From Pelagibaculum spongiae (GTDB lineage Bacteria > Pseudomonadota > Gammaproteobacteria > Enterobacterales > Pelagibaculaceae), in contig NZ_QDDL01000002.1 of the NCBI RefSeq assembly GCF_003097315.1, forward strand, positions 558,001-622,000: a stretch of DNA of 64,000 bases. The letters run 5' to 3'. A program made the translations under genes and the position numbers. Position 1 is the first letter of the stretch, and every line of letters begins with the position of its first letter. This document shows positions 17,990 through 26,296 of this stretch, in pieces. The notes under the pieces are model-generated. The model saw nothing but the letters and a program-made list of their open reading frames with translations. It was not told the origin of the DNA and did no database searches.

Positions 17990-18496
17990 ATGCCCTCTTA
18001 TTCTGAAGAAAGAAAACACGCTGTTTTAAAACGATTATTACCTCCTCAAAGCTTATCTATTCCTGTGCTTGCTAAAGAAGAAGGTATTTCTGAGGCAGCA
18101 TTGTACAATTGGCGCAAACGATTTAACCTCTCTGGTCATCCCATGCCTGAAAAACATCTGAGTTCTGAACAATGGTCTGCTGAAGCTAAGTTTGCTGTTG
18201 TCCTTGCAACTGCCAGCTTTAATGAGGCTGAACTGAGTGAATATTGCCGTGAAAAAGGTCTGTATCCAAACCAGATAAAGCAATGGAAACAAGCCTGTAT
18301 TCACGGTAACCAATCGGCGGAAAAAGCATCCAAAGCGCCTCGAAAAACGCTTAAAGAAAAAACAGATGAAAAGAAAATCAAAAAGTTAGAAAAAGAATTG
18401 AGACGTAAAGATAAAGCACTTGCAGAGGCGAGCACGCTGTTGATTCTTTCAAAAAAGCTCGATGCTTGGTACGGAATCGACAGCGAGGACAACTAA
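17990..18496 (+). CDS. IS3-family transposase OrfA (DNA-binding)
   Basis: 168 residues with a helix-turn-helix of the IS3/Tc1-like type (SYSEERKHAVLKRLLPP, then IPVLAKEEGISEAALYNWRKRF), a second similar motif (LSEYCREKGLYPNQIKQWKQAC), and a Lys/Glu-rich leucine-zipper-like tail for multimerisation (KKIKKLEKELRRKDKALAEAS). ATG 17990 is chosen because AGGA lies nine bases upstream; the frame is open to 17966. The end overlaps OrfB, and a slippery heptamer at 18451 would make an OrfAB fusion. Confidence 0.88.
   Translation: MPSYSEERKHAVLKRLLPPQSLSIPVLAKEEGISEAALYNWRKRFNLSGHPMPEKHLSSEQWSAEAKFAVVLATASFNEAELSEYCREKGLYPNQIKQWKQACIHGNQSAEKASKAPRKTLKEKTDEKKIKKLEKELRRKDKALAEASTLLILSKKLDAWYGIDSEDN
18451..18457 (+). 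promoter_or_regulatory. Programmed -1 frameshift site (A AAA AAG)
   Basis: In the OrfA reading frame the bases at 18451-18457 are A AAA AAG, the canonical IS3-family slippery heptamer. A -1 slip leads directly into the open OrfB frame (next codons GCT CGA TGC TTG). Confidence 0.85.
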
Positions 18497-19542
18497 CGTC
18501 ACTTGCACAGCGCCAGCAGTGTTTGGAATGGTTTCATCAAGCCATTACTGAGGGTGCGCGCCGTCGCCAAGCTGCTGATATATTGAATATCAGCTTGAAA
18601 ACACTGAACCGTTGGCAAGACAAAGCAGGCAAAACTATAGAAGACCAACGTCCATTGGTGGTTAAAGATATGCCTGCTAACAAGCTGTCAAAGGAAGAAG
18701 AAAAGACAATATTAAATATTAGTAATCAAAAAGAATTCAGTCGGTTACCGCCTTGTCAGATTGTCCCTACGCTTGCAGATCGCGGCACCTATATTGCCAG
18801 CGAATCCTCTTGGTACAGAGTATTAAGACGAAATGGCCAATTAACGCATCGAGGCCGTAGTAAAAAGCCTCATAAACGGCGAAAGCCGACAACGCATATC
18901 GCGACAAGCGCAAATCAAGTCTGGACATGGGATATTAGTTATTTACCTTCTCGAACCAAAGGCTTGTTCTGGTATTTATATTTGATTGTCGATATTTACA
19001 GTCGAAAAATTGTTGGCTGGGAAGTCTATGAAGTGGAATCGGGTGAGTATGCCAAGGTATTGGTAGCGCGCACTTTATTATCAGAAAATTGCTTGAAAAA
19101 CCCACCCGTACTTCATTCTGACAATGGTGCGCCGATGAAGAGTTTTACCTTTAAGGCGCGCCTCGAAGAATTAGGTGTTGGATCTTCATATAGCCGTCCT
19201 AGAGTCAGTAATGACAACCCTTATTCAGAATCGTTGTTTCGAACGGTGAAATACTGCCCTGAATATCCGAGCAGCGGCTTTGCAACTCTGGATGATGCCA
19301 GAAGCTGGATGTTAAAATTTGCACGTTGGTACAACCACGAGCATCGACATAGTGGTATCAAATTTGTGACGCCGCACCAGCGCCATAATAATGAAGACAA
19401 GCAACTACTTGAAAAGAGAGTGGCGGTTTATGAATTGGCTAAATCAGAACATCCAGAGCGATGGCCAGGCGCAATCAGGGATTGGAGCCATATAAATGAA
19501 GTCGCTTTAAATCCAGAAAGAGAAAGGGCGGGTATAAATTAA
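18457..19542 (+). CDS. IS3-family transposase OrfB (catalytic, made as OrfAB fusion)
   Basis: About 360 residues carrying the rve/DDE integrase core: WTWDISYLPSRTKGLFWYLY with the first Asp, VLHSDNGAPMKSFTF with the second, and NPYSESLFRTVKYCPEYP with the Glu, followed by WYNHEHRHSGIKFVTPHQRH typical of IS3. An upstream HTH_21-like segment (IVPTLADRGTYIASESSWYRVLR) is present. There is no good ATG; a TTG at 18466 could start it, but expression by -1 frameshift from OrfA is the usual route. All catalytic residues are intact. Confidence 0.9.
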   Translation, partial: ARCLVRNRQRGQLTSLAQRQQCLEWFHQAITEGARRRQAADILNISLKTLNRWQDKAGKTIEDQRPLVVKDMPANKLSKEEEKTILNISNQKEFSRLPPCQIVPTLADRGTYIASESSWYRVLRRNGQLTHRGRSKKPHKRRKPTTHIATSANQVWTWDISYLPSRTKGLFWYLYLIVDIYSRKIVGWEVYEVESGEYAKVLVARTLLSENCLKNPPVLHSDNGAPMKSFTFKARLEELGVGSSYSRPRVSNDNPYSESLFRTVKYCPEYPSSGFATLDDARSWMLKFARWYNHEHRHSGIKFVTPHQRHNNEDKQLLEKRVAVYELAKSEHPERWPGAIRDWSHINEVALNPERERAGIN

Positions 19543-19561
19543 TCTAAAAAGGGACAACTAC

Positions 19562-19942
19562 CTTGAAAAATACCGCAAAGAAAAAATAGAAGAAACCTTT
19601 TCTATGATGACAGAAAGTAAAAAATCTTTTAATTTTTGGAGAAGCTACTCTAAAGAGTTAGCGGCCCAGCTGGAGATTTCACTCCCCATACAACGAAAAT
19701 CGGAAGAGCTACTTAAAAACTGCTTTGATTATTTCAAGGATATTGAGCAAATAGAATATAGAAAAATCTACAATTTTGTGAAAGATAGAACAGATATTGA
19801 TGAGAAGCACATATCTGAAGCCGACTGTATAGTTGACATGTACAAGACATATAAAAAAGAATTTGATCCGAGATTAGAAAACCATATGGTGGCATTTTCT
19901 ATAATTGCAGCATACGTCGAAACAAGAGGGATGGATGAATGA
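19562..19942 (+). pseudogene. LmuA-like protein, C-terminal part (or small middle component) after the IS3 element
   Basis: The frame is open from the IS3 junction and reads LEKYRKEKIEETF... then SFNFWRSYSKELAAQLE and EQIEYRKIYNFVKDRT. The first ATG (19604) has no clear ribosome site, and sequence upstream of it reads as coherent protein, so I favour the C-terminal ~125 residues of the nuclease protein starting at 17203 (about 370 residues in total). In ABC-3C/Lamassu loci a small separate middle component (LmuC) is the alternative. The TGA stop overlaps the ATG of the ATPase gene (ATGA), so the ATPase depends on translation of this frame. Confidence 0.65.
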
Positions 19943-21678
19943 TTTCGCTGATTTTTAAAAGTCTTCTAGTTTATTCGCAAAACAAAGGCCATGGCTTTCA
20001 CACTCATTTTAGCGATACAGTAAACATCATCCACGGAAGAAACACTTCAGGCAAGAGCACACTAATCCAATCAATCATTTATTCCATGGGTATAAATGAT
20101 TCTAAAGAAAATTTAAGCGACATAAACGATCCACATACAATTTTTCGTTTAGATTGTGAGCTGACAAAGGAAAATGAAGGAACCAAATTATCATTCATTA
20201 GATCTGATGACACTATCGTCTTAGCCATTGACAATAAGCCGCCGATGAGATTTGATGGCATCAATTCAAACAACTCTTATGAATATAAAAAATATAAAGA
20301 TATAATCTCCAGTCTGTTTTCTTTCAAGCTGCTTCTTCAACAACAAGGTGAGCAAGTAAAGGCCCCTCTGGAAGCAGCTATGCTGCCATATTACATATCA
20401 CAGTCTGTTGGCTGGGTATACATTCGAGAATCAATAGGTAACTATAGGTTTTATAAAGACTTCAAGTATGATTACCTGGACTACTACTGCGGCATCGAAA
20501 GCAACGCAAGAAAAATCGAAAAATATAAATTAGAGAAAGAAAAAAAGGAGCTGACTTTTGAACTTAAACAGCTTGAATCTTATGAGGAAGGAAATAAACA
20601 ACTTAAAATATCAAAAATTATAGATGAAAAAATAAAAGGAGAAGCATCAAGATTTTTTGATGAGTATCAAGAGCTAAACAATGACTTGACTGCAAAAGAA
20701 TCGGAACAGACCAAGCTTTGCAATAAGATCAGCATGCTAAAAAATAGGCAAAAGGTTTTATCCCAGGTTATCAGAAACATCAAACACCAAGTTCCTGAAG
20801 TAGACAGCTGCCCAACTTGCCAACAGCGACTTCCTGGTGATTTACGAGAGTTTTACAAGTATACACAGAATGTTAATGATGCCATAAGCGAGCTGGAAAA
20901 AACTAAATCTGACATAAAAAAAACATCCTCATCCTTGAATTCTTCAGAAGTGAAAATAAAAAAATTGCGATCCGAGTTTGAAGAAAAGTATGGCTTGATG
21001 GAGAGGGTTAAAATCGAAAATGTTAGCATCAACTCCTGGATTGACCATCAGTCAAACTTGAAAATGCTGAAAAAAATTGAAGGACAAAAAGCTTTCACCC
21101 AAAAAACAATTGACGGAATTACAAGCAAAATAGAGGAGAACCAAGATGGAGACATCGAAGACCTCAGAAAAAAAGCAGATGGAAAATTCCTGAAAATCTT
21201 CAAATCCAAAGTCAAATCTCTAAAAATTAAGCTGCCAAAAGAAAACAAGTATAAAGAAATTTACTCCATCAACGCATTTCCATACCAAGGTGTAGAACTG
21301 CACCAATTGCTGATGGCTTACAATTTTTCTTTTTATGAAATGGTCAGCAAAAACAAAACACTCCACACTCTACCTTTCATAATGGATGCCGTTTTCAAAG
21401 AAGATATAGACATAGAAAGCAGGAAAAACATTTTTGATTTTCTATCAAAGGAAACAAACAATGGTCAGCAAGTAATATTTTCAGTTGCCGAATACAAAAA
21501 CAACAGCCAGTCAAACTCAACCTTGTTTGATATTGAAGAAGTCAAACGTGATTACTTTACTGACGATACAAAACTAATTTGTATCGGCGATAGTAAGACA
21601 AAACGATCCTTTATGTCTTCAAAATTAATAGCGCCAGAGTTAATTGAAAGCACACTATCACTCTTTGAATCAGCATGA
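19939..21678 (+). CDS. SMC/Rad50-like ATPase with zinc-hook motif (LmuB / ABC-3C-like)
   Basis: 579 residues. Walker A is IIHGRNTSGKST (residues 33-41), right after a short N-terminal strand pair. Two charged coiled-coil arms (about 195-285 and 305-420) flank the motif SCPTCQQRLP with Cys291 and Cys294, a CxxC zinc hook like that of Rad50. The C-terminal lobe has LPFIMDAVFKED (about 478-489) as Walker B. This organisation matches the LmuB ATPase of Lamassu and the ATPases of ABC-3C systems, thought to sense unusual DNA ends or structures and to release the nuclease partner. The gene is intact, AT-rich and coupled by ATGA to the upstream frame; its effector is disrupted. Confidence 0.78.
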   Translation: MISLIFKSLLVYSQNKGHGFHTHFSDTVNIIHGRNTSGKSTLIQSIIYSMGINDSKENLSDINDPHTIFRLDCELTKENEGTKLSFIRSDDTIVLAIDNKPPMRFDGINSNNSYEYKKYKDIISSLFSFKLLLQQQGEQVKAPLEAAMLPYYISQSVGWVYIRESIGNYRFYKDFKYDYLDYYCGIESNARKIEKYKLEKEKKELTFELKQLESYEEGNKQLKISKIIDEKIKGEASRFFDEYQELNNDLTAKESEQTKLCNKISMLKNRQKVLSQVIRNIKHQVPEVDSCPTCQQRLPGDLREFYKYTQNVNDAISELEKTKSDIKKTSSSLNSSEVKIKKLRSEFEEKYGLMERVKIENVSINSWIDHQSNLKMLKKIEGQKAFTQKTIDGITSKIEENQDGDIEDLRKKADGKFLKIFKSKVKSLKIKLPKENKYKEIYSINAFPYQGVELHQLLMAYNFSFYEMVSKNKTLHTLPFIMDAVFKEDIDIESRKNIFDFLSKETNNGQQVIFSVAEYKNNSQSNSTLFDIEEVKRDYFTDDTKLICIGDSKTKRSFMSSKLIAPELIESTLSLFESA

Positions 21679-21727
21679 TTTCAGACACCATAAACAATAA
21701 TAATTATTTTAATTAATTGCACACCCC

Positions 21728-21762
21728 AAGCAAACTGGCCCCATCCAGTTTGCTTTTATTTT
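21728..21762 (+). terminator. Terminator after the zinc-hook ATPase gene
   Basis: 11-bp perfect stem AAGCAAACTGG / CCAGTTTGCTT, loop of six, followed by TTATTTTA on the plus strand. Confidence 0.82.
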
Positions 21763-22129
21763 ACCCATTTTATTCACCCCTCCAATCCCACGTATAAATC
21801 GTTGGGTTTCGCCTTTGGCTCACCCAACCTACATTGACCCACACAATAACCAACCACAAAACCCGAAAAAAAACCAGCACTATCAACTTCTGAGAATTCT
21901 TCTCACCCATTCCATTATTAAAAATTCAAAGAAAATATTTCACAGCAGCACCACCTTCATAATTAAAAAAATGGTTTGATTCAAAGCTAAACTTTCCATC
22001 GGTCTGTGAAGATAGATTGCAGATGCAGAATAGCCTCTCATCGACTAACTGGCAGCAGATGTAAAAGCACAACTGGTTAGCCTTCACCCATCACTATTTT
22101 GATGATCATTACAGCGAATTCTGCATATA
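21763..22129. other. Intergenic region, repeat and gene remnant
   Basis: Contains an extragenic hairpin repeat at 21801-21833 (GTTGGGTTTCGCC...GGCTCACCCAAC followed by CTACA), a type of repeat common between genes of marine gammaproteobacteria. No intact gene seen; the sequence just before 22130 may be the eroded upstream part of the antiporter remnant. Confidence 0.55.
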
Positions 22130-22378
22130 ATGGAAGCAACGGCACCCAACCTGATAGACGACCTGGAATGGGTGGTGCTAACACTACCAACTCATCAGGC
22201 AAATATCAGTGCCGCAACCCAGATACGTAAAATGGGCTTTAAAGGAAAAATGGCCGCAACCACCAGCTATGCCGACGAAAAAGAAAAGCTTGAGTCCCTC
22301 GGTGTTCACTATACGTTCAATGTTTTTACTGAAGCCGGCTATGGCTTTGCCAATGAACTAAAGAAAATGAAAGCATAA
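22130..22378 (+). pseudogene. C-terminal remnant of a CPA2/Kef-type cation:proton antiporter (TrkA-N domain end)
   Basis: 82 residues reading LEWVVLTLPTHQANISA, then QIRKMGFKGKMAATTSYADEKEKLESLGVHYTFNVFTEAGYGFANEL. This is the end of a RCK/TrkA-N nucleotide-binding domain as found at the C-terminus of YbaL/Kef-like antiporters (V-L-x-I-P-x-H-x-x-N, then GF-x-G-x-I-A-A-T-A-x-Y-x-D-E). The membrane domain and first half of the NAD-binding fold are missing upstream. I infer a truncated leftover, probably cut when the neighbouring accessory genes arrived or were rearranged. Confidence 0.7.
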
Positions 22379-22712
22379 CAGATGAAATTAATGTCACCAC
22401 CCTCGTAAAGCGGAGATTCAATTCTGCGTTTGCAATATATGACTGAACAATAAAATAAACCGTCCTCCCTAGCTGCTTGTTTGTAATTGGTCACTTAAAA
22501 TTTACCAAGCACTATTAACCATGAATGATGCAGATTCTTAAACACGCTACATAATTCATCAATACTCCATTCTGTTCTCTATTGATTGGTATCGTGGCAA
22601 TACGCGGTAAAACCCTCATTATAAATTACCCCACCGACTGGCTCTTTGTGCCAATTCTGTCAAGGCCTGTAAGTGCGGGTACGTCAACCTGCCAGCCAAC
22701 CAGGAAAGGCTT
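22379..22712. other. Intergenic region, no gene recognised
   Basis: About 330 bp upstream of the PDDEXK-like gene; contains its promoter region and no recognisable RNA gene or repeat. Confidence 0.45.
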
Positions 22713-23867
22713 ATGGAACAAAACTTTCAAAAACTATTGCTTTCAAATCACTTTATGCAGCTGGACAGCTTTTCCAGTGAGTTTGATCTGTTCAAGATGA
22801 TGGGGGTAAGAAACAAGGAGCTGATTCACTCTAATATTATCGCCTGCTTGCTAAACCCGTCTTATCCACATGGTTTGGGCCATGCATTTCTCAACGCCTT
22901 CACTCGTGGGGTTAGTCAGCTCGAACTCATCGAGAGTTCGGCTCGAGCCGTTCCTTTGTCTGCCTTGATTGCCGCAACAGATAACCAGGTGATTATTTCC
23001 CGTGAGCTGGAAAACATCGACCTGGTAATTGAGTATCCACAAGCGAAGCTGGTGGTCGCGATTGAAAACAAGATCTGGGCTGGCGAGCAGAAAGAGCAGA
23101 TTCTTCGCTATCAGAAAATCCTCACTTCGAGATACAGCGGCTATACCCACGCACTGATTTATCTGACACCCAATGGCAAGCCGCCAACCACCGATGATAC
23201 CAATTCATCCGTGCCTGTTTATCTAATGTCATACGGCCAGATGATTGATCAACTGGCTATGGTGAAAAGCCGAGCTAACCAGAAAGCCTTATTTTTTATC
23301 GAGCAATTTAGCACCCATGTGGAGCAGTATATGTCTGGAAGTAATGAAATTAGAGATCTATGCTGGAATATTTTCGAGAAGCATGAGGATGCCTACCAGC
23401 AAATGGCGAAACACTTAGCTTATTGCGTACAAAGAAAAATTGAGAATTTTTTTGAAAAAATAGAAGGCAAGTTGAATAGCGACTCAATGTTTAGCGAATT
23501 TGATGGTATGGAAATCATTTCTGCTTATAGAGAACGCGAAAACAAAGATCATTTCGATTTAAATATCCGTCTGCAAGGCTGGCCTGAAGGGCTTTACATC
23601 AAGATTTACAAACATAGCTGGTTTGCAGTCTTTCCTTTTGTAGAGAAAGAAAACCTCAATAAGGTTAAAGCACTACTGTGTGCTATGAACTCCAAAGCAA
23701 CTAAGGTCAGTGCGTGGCAGGGGAAATATTACGTTTCCAAACATTCAGACCTGGATAGTCGACGCAAGATTCTTGAACAGGGTAATGAAATATCAGAAGA
23801 ACATATAAATAGTGCTTTAAACAAGGTACGTGAGCACATTATTGAAATTAACAAGGCATTAAATTAA
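22713..23867 (+). CDS. PD-(D/E)XK nuclease-superfamily protein (PDDEXK_4-like)
   Basis: 384 residues. The opening FDLFKMMGVRNKELIHSNIIACLL (about 25-47) is the typical lead of PDDEXK_4 proteins. The catalytic site is visible as Asp103 in LENIDLVIEY, Glu118-x-Lys120 in LVVAIENKIWAGEQ, and the following Gln129 in EQILRYQKIL. The C-terminal half (about 215-384) is a less conserved alpha/beta region that probably recognises a partner or substrate. ATG 22713 has an AGGAAAGG site. Such proteins often sit alone in defence islands; target and trigger are unknown. Its position beside the Lamassu-like locus supports a defence role by context only. Confidence 0.78.
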   Translation: MEQNFQKLLLSNHFMQLDSFSSEFDLFKMMGVRNKELIHSNIIACLLNPSYPHGLGHAFLNAFTRGVSQLELIESSARAVPLSALIAATDNQVIISRELENIDLVIEYPQAKLVVAIENKIWAGEQKEQILRYQKILTSRYSGYTHALIYLTPNGKPPTTDDTNSSVPVYLMSYGQMIDQLAMVKSRANQKALFFIEQFSTHVEQYMSGSNEIRDLCWNIFEKHEDAYQQMAKHLAYCVQRKIENFFEKIEGKLNSDSMFSEFDGMEIISAYRERENKDHFDLNIRLQGWPEGLYIKIYKHSWFAVFPFVEKENLNKVKALLCAMNSKATKVSAWQGKYYVSKHSDLDSRRKILEQGNEISEEHINSALNKVREHIIEINKALN

Positions 23868-23945
23868 GAAATTAAATAGTTTCTAAATCTTTTGGATAAA
23901 TCATACATTGCAGACTATAAAAGATTCTGAATTGAGTATATTTTT

Positions 23946-23982
23946 AAAAACGGCTATTTGATAAATAGTCAAATAGCCGTTT
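23946..23982 (-). terminator. Terminator after the acidic lipoprotein gene
   Basis: 13-bp perfect stem AACGGCTATTTGA / TCAAATAGCCGTT, loop of seven, followed on the minus strand by T-rich sequence. Confidence 0.85.
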
Positions 23983-24014
23983 CCAGACAAACCTCTAAAT
24001 GCCCAATTAGATGA

Positions 24015-25016
24015 TTATTCTGAAATACCGTCACAATCGCGGTCTGTAACAAAATTACCTTCATAAATAAAGAAATCATGTACTTTGCTAAAAACACATA
24101 GCTTTTGGCCATCACTGGTAAATTTCAGCATCTGCTTGCCACCGGAATCCGCATTTACTGCCGACTGGCTTCGGGCTACTACTTCAAATCCAAAGCTGCC
24201 TACAAAACCTCTCGCTCCCAGCCCTATGCCTGGTAAAAAGCTTTTATCACCTGAGTAATCTGCATTAACATGTCCGGTGATATTGGTAAAATAGTCTTGA
24301 TCGAGATATTTATTAGCTAACAAAAGATTACTTGATTCAATAATTCTTTCTGAATACTTGCTAACAGGCAGAACAAACTTGATTGCTTGCTCATGGTATT
24401 GATTAATCTCACCCTGATCTGTTGAGACTTTTGAGGAGTTTAACCTGTTAGTACTTAGAATCAGGTTCGATTGATCAAAATCTTGAATATCTGTTTTTTC
24501 GTTCCATAACCCACTCAGGGTAAAAATAGGAAAATCAATTTTTGATGCAAAAATAGCTTCATAACTACTCGAACGTACTTCCTGCTCACCCGTGAGAAAC
24601 CCGTATTGCTGATGTGCACAATGCTGCCGTTTGAAATTATTCTTTTCAAAGGTTTGGCAATTTTTCAATATCAGATCGACTGCATCTTCGTCCTCATCTG
24701 GATCTTCGTCATCATCTTCTTCGTATGATGCTGCGATATGGTTTTGTTCGATTAATAGCTTCCAATCAGGGTTCAAATCAGCAAACAAATCATTAACGAT
24801 GACAAGCAGTAAGGCTGGATCAGCACTATTCAAGTCAACCGAGTCAAATGTATCGCGCCGATCAATCCTATCCAGGGTGAAGCCTTCAGTTGTATCGACA
24901 ACAACAGGGCCTGCTAAATTTGAATCTTCTGAAGAGTTATTATCTGGTTGGCTGGATGATCCACCGCAACCTGCTAGCAGAGCAGAACTTATTACAAGAG
25001 GTAACAGATATTTCAT
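24015..25016 (-). CDS. Predicted lipoprotein with acidic tract, function unknown
   Basis: 333 residues. The start gives a clear lipoprotein signal MKYLLPLVISSALLAGC with cleavage before Cys17, followed by a Gly/Ser/Asn-rich linker typical of outer-membrane lipoproteins. A strongly acidic tract (EEDDDEDPDEDEDAVD, about 99-114) could bind divalent cations. The rest has no recognised family; Cys residues at about 121 and 135 and two near the C-terminus may form disulfides. A short frame at 25614-25796 shows weak similarity to its C-terminal part (GSxGF and LC...F spacing). Confidence 0.75.
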   Translation of the reverse strand: MKYLLPLVISSALLAGCGGSSSQPDNNSSEDSNLAGPVVVDTTEGFTLDRIDRRDTFDSVDLNSADPALLLVIVNDLFADLNPDWKLLIEQNHIAASYEEDDDEDPDEDEDAVDLILKNCQTFEKNNFKRQHCAHQQYGFLTGEQEVRSSSYEAIFASKIDFPIFTLSGLWNEKTDIQDFDQSNLILSTNRLNSSKVSTDQGEINQYHEQAIKFVLPVSKYSERIIESSNLLLANKYLDQDYFTNITGHVNADYSGDKSFLPGIGLGARGFVGSFGFEVVARSQSAVNADSGGKQMLKFTSDGQKLCVFSKVHDFFIYEGNFVTDRDCDGISE

Positions 25017-25877
25017 GACACTTCCATGTGCTGATTATTCTACCGCTAAAGTATCATTTTACAGAAACAGCTACAATGGCCCTATTGGAAATTCAACAGC
25101 ATCCAACAAGGTCTGGAGCAAGCTGTTTTGTTCTAACCAAAAATAACGATCACAGCTAAAACAAAGGCAGCCTAAACGGATAGAACAGATACCTATTTAA
25201 CCAGCTAGGCGCCCCGGTTTCTTATTAGACAGCAGCTAGGGGCTTAAAGGATATCTAATTATCGGCATCGATTCTTTTGTCAGTGCGCTGATTTATAAGT
25301 CACCTGAAATTTTTACCAAAAATCATGCCGCTTAGCTGAAAAGAATAATTAATAGTTGTAGCTATTTAAAACAACATTGCTTTCCAAACTCAACAACCAC
25401 CAGCTAAAACCGCCGAGCTTGTTGTGCGGACTAAAAACCCAGACACGACATACCTTTTACTGGGAGTACATGAAACTCGCCTGCAAAGTGCCAAAGGCAT
25501 ATGGATTATATAAATGCTTTCGCATTTATATACAGGCACACCCCTTAAGCTATCGGCATAAAAAAACAGGCCGCAACCTATTTTTTTATTAATTGATATG
25601 AATAACCTGTGTTTTAACAATTCGGTATAAAATCAGTATTGCAGAGCCCCGTTACGGGTAAAACCTGTAGGTTATTAGTTCTTTGATCAGCCATCAGACC
25701 ATCAACAAATAGTTTAAAACCCAAACTGCCATAAATGTTAGTAATTAAATCTGCAGTAATAATTTGAGACCCGCCCGATGACAAGCTACCTACCAAACCA
25801 TCAACAACCGATTCTCCTATTGTTCTGAGAACAATGCGGCTTATACTAAAGCCACAGCATCAGCGAGGAGTGGTTCT
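25017..25877. other. Long intergenic region with hairpin and possible gene remnant
   Basis: About 860 bp. A perfect 11-bp hairpin lies at 25507-25532 (TATATAAATGC / GCATTTATATA, loop TTTC). Two overlapping open frames around it (plus 25377-25592, minus 25390-25620) have no ribosome sites and read as noise. The minus-strand frame 25614-25796 may be a remnant, listed separately. Confidence 0.5.
25614..25796 (-). pseudogene. Possible C-terminal fragment of a paralogue of the acidic lipoprotein
   Basis: 60 residues, no signal peptide or ribosome site. Reads NIYGSLGFKLFVDGL and LQVLPVTGLCNTDF. The neighbouring lipoprotein ends with GFVGSFGFEVVARS and LKFTSDGQKLCVFSKV, with similar spacing between the GSxGF and LC elements. 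The resemblance is weak and judged by eye. Confidence 0.25.
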
Positions 25878-26138
25878 ATGGACAACAAATTGAAACAACT
25901 GGTCGGCCAACTTCAGTCTGCTCTTGATACCCTTGAAGACTCTCAGGCTCGTGAGCGAATTGAGATTTCCCTATCTGAAATCCAGCAAACACTAGACAGC
26001 CAACAGCACCCTGTAGAAGTAAGCGATGAGTGGCTGGATGGTATGAGAAGAATGGCTGCAGAATTTGAGCAACAGCACCCCACTGCCGCCGGACTGTTTC
26101 GTCAGATTACCGATAGCTTGAGCAAGATGGGCATTTAA
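25878..26138 (+). CDS. DUF4404-family small protein
   Basis: 86 residues, mainly helical, cytoplasmic. The C-terminal motif FEQQHPTAAGLFRQITDSLSKMGI is the DUF4404 signature (F-E-x-x-H-P-x-L-x-x-x-x-x-Q-I-x-x-x-L-x-x-M-G-I). A strong GAGGAG ribosome site precedes the ATG. Function is unknown across the family. A terminator follows 50 bp downstream, so it is monocistronic. Confidence 0.85.
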   Translation: MDNKLKQLVGQLQSALDTLEDSQARERIEISLSEIQQTLDSQQHPVEVSDEWLDGMRRMAAEFEQQHPTAAGLFRQITDSLSKMGI

Positions 26139-26188
26139 AACATTACCATCAAAGCCATCAACAACTGTTTGGCTAATGACAATTTAAT

Positions 26189-26225
26189 AAAAAAAGGCCG
26201 TGACATCGAAAGATGCTACGGCCTT
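26189..26225 (+). terminator. Terminator after the DUF4404 gene
   Basis: A-run, stem with GGCCGT / ACGGCC and an inner GATC-type extension capped by GAAA, T-run. Confidence 0.85.
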
Positions 26226-26296
26226 TTCTTTGAAAATATAATGCATACCACAGAGCGACAGAGTACCGGTGTGGATATTTACAAGGGCATATATAG

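Larger units (their letters stand above)
17924..19568 (+). mobile_element. IS3-family insertion sequence inside the Lamassu-like nuclease gene
   Basis: About 1.64 kb with two overlapping transposase frames. Imperfect inverted ends are visible: TGTCAGGATAGTTGTCTCTT at 17924-17943, and its counterpart at 19549-19568 (reverse complement TTTCAAGGTAGTTGTCCCTT), matching at 16 of 20 positions. No target duplication could be identified, so the outer limits are uncertain by several bases. Confidence 0.8.

Noticed and set aside
22582-22800. Plus-strand frame before the PDDEXK gene
   Set aside because: Overlaps the true gene in another phase; no supporting motif.
25377-25620. Two overlapping frames on opposite strands around a hairpin
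   Set aside because: No ribosome site, no coherent hydrophobic or domain pattern; probably noise in an intergenic repeat.
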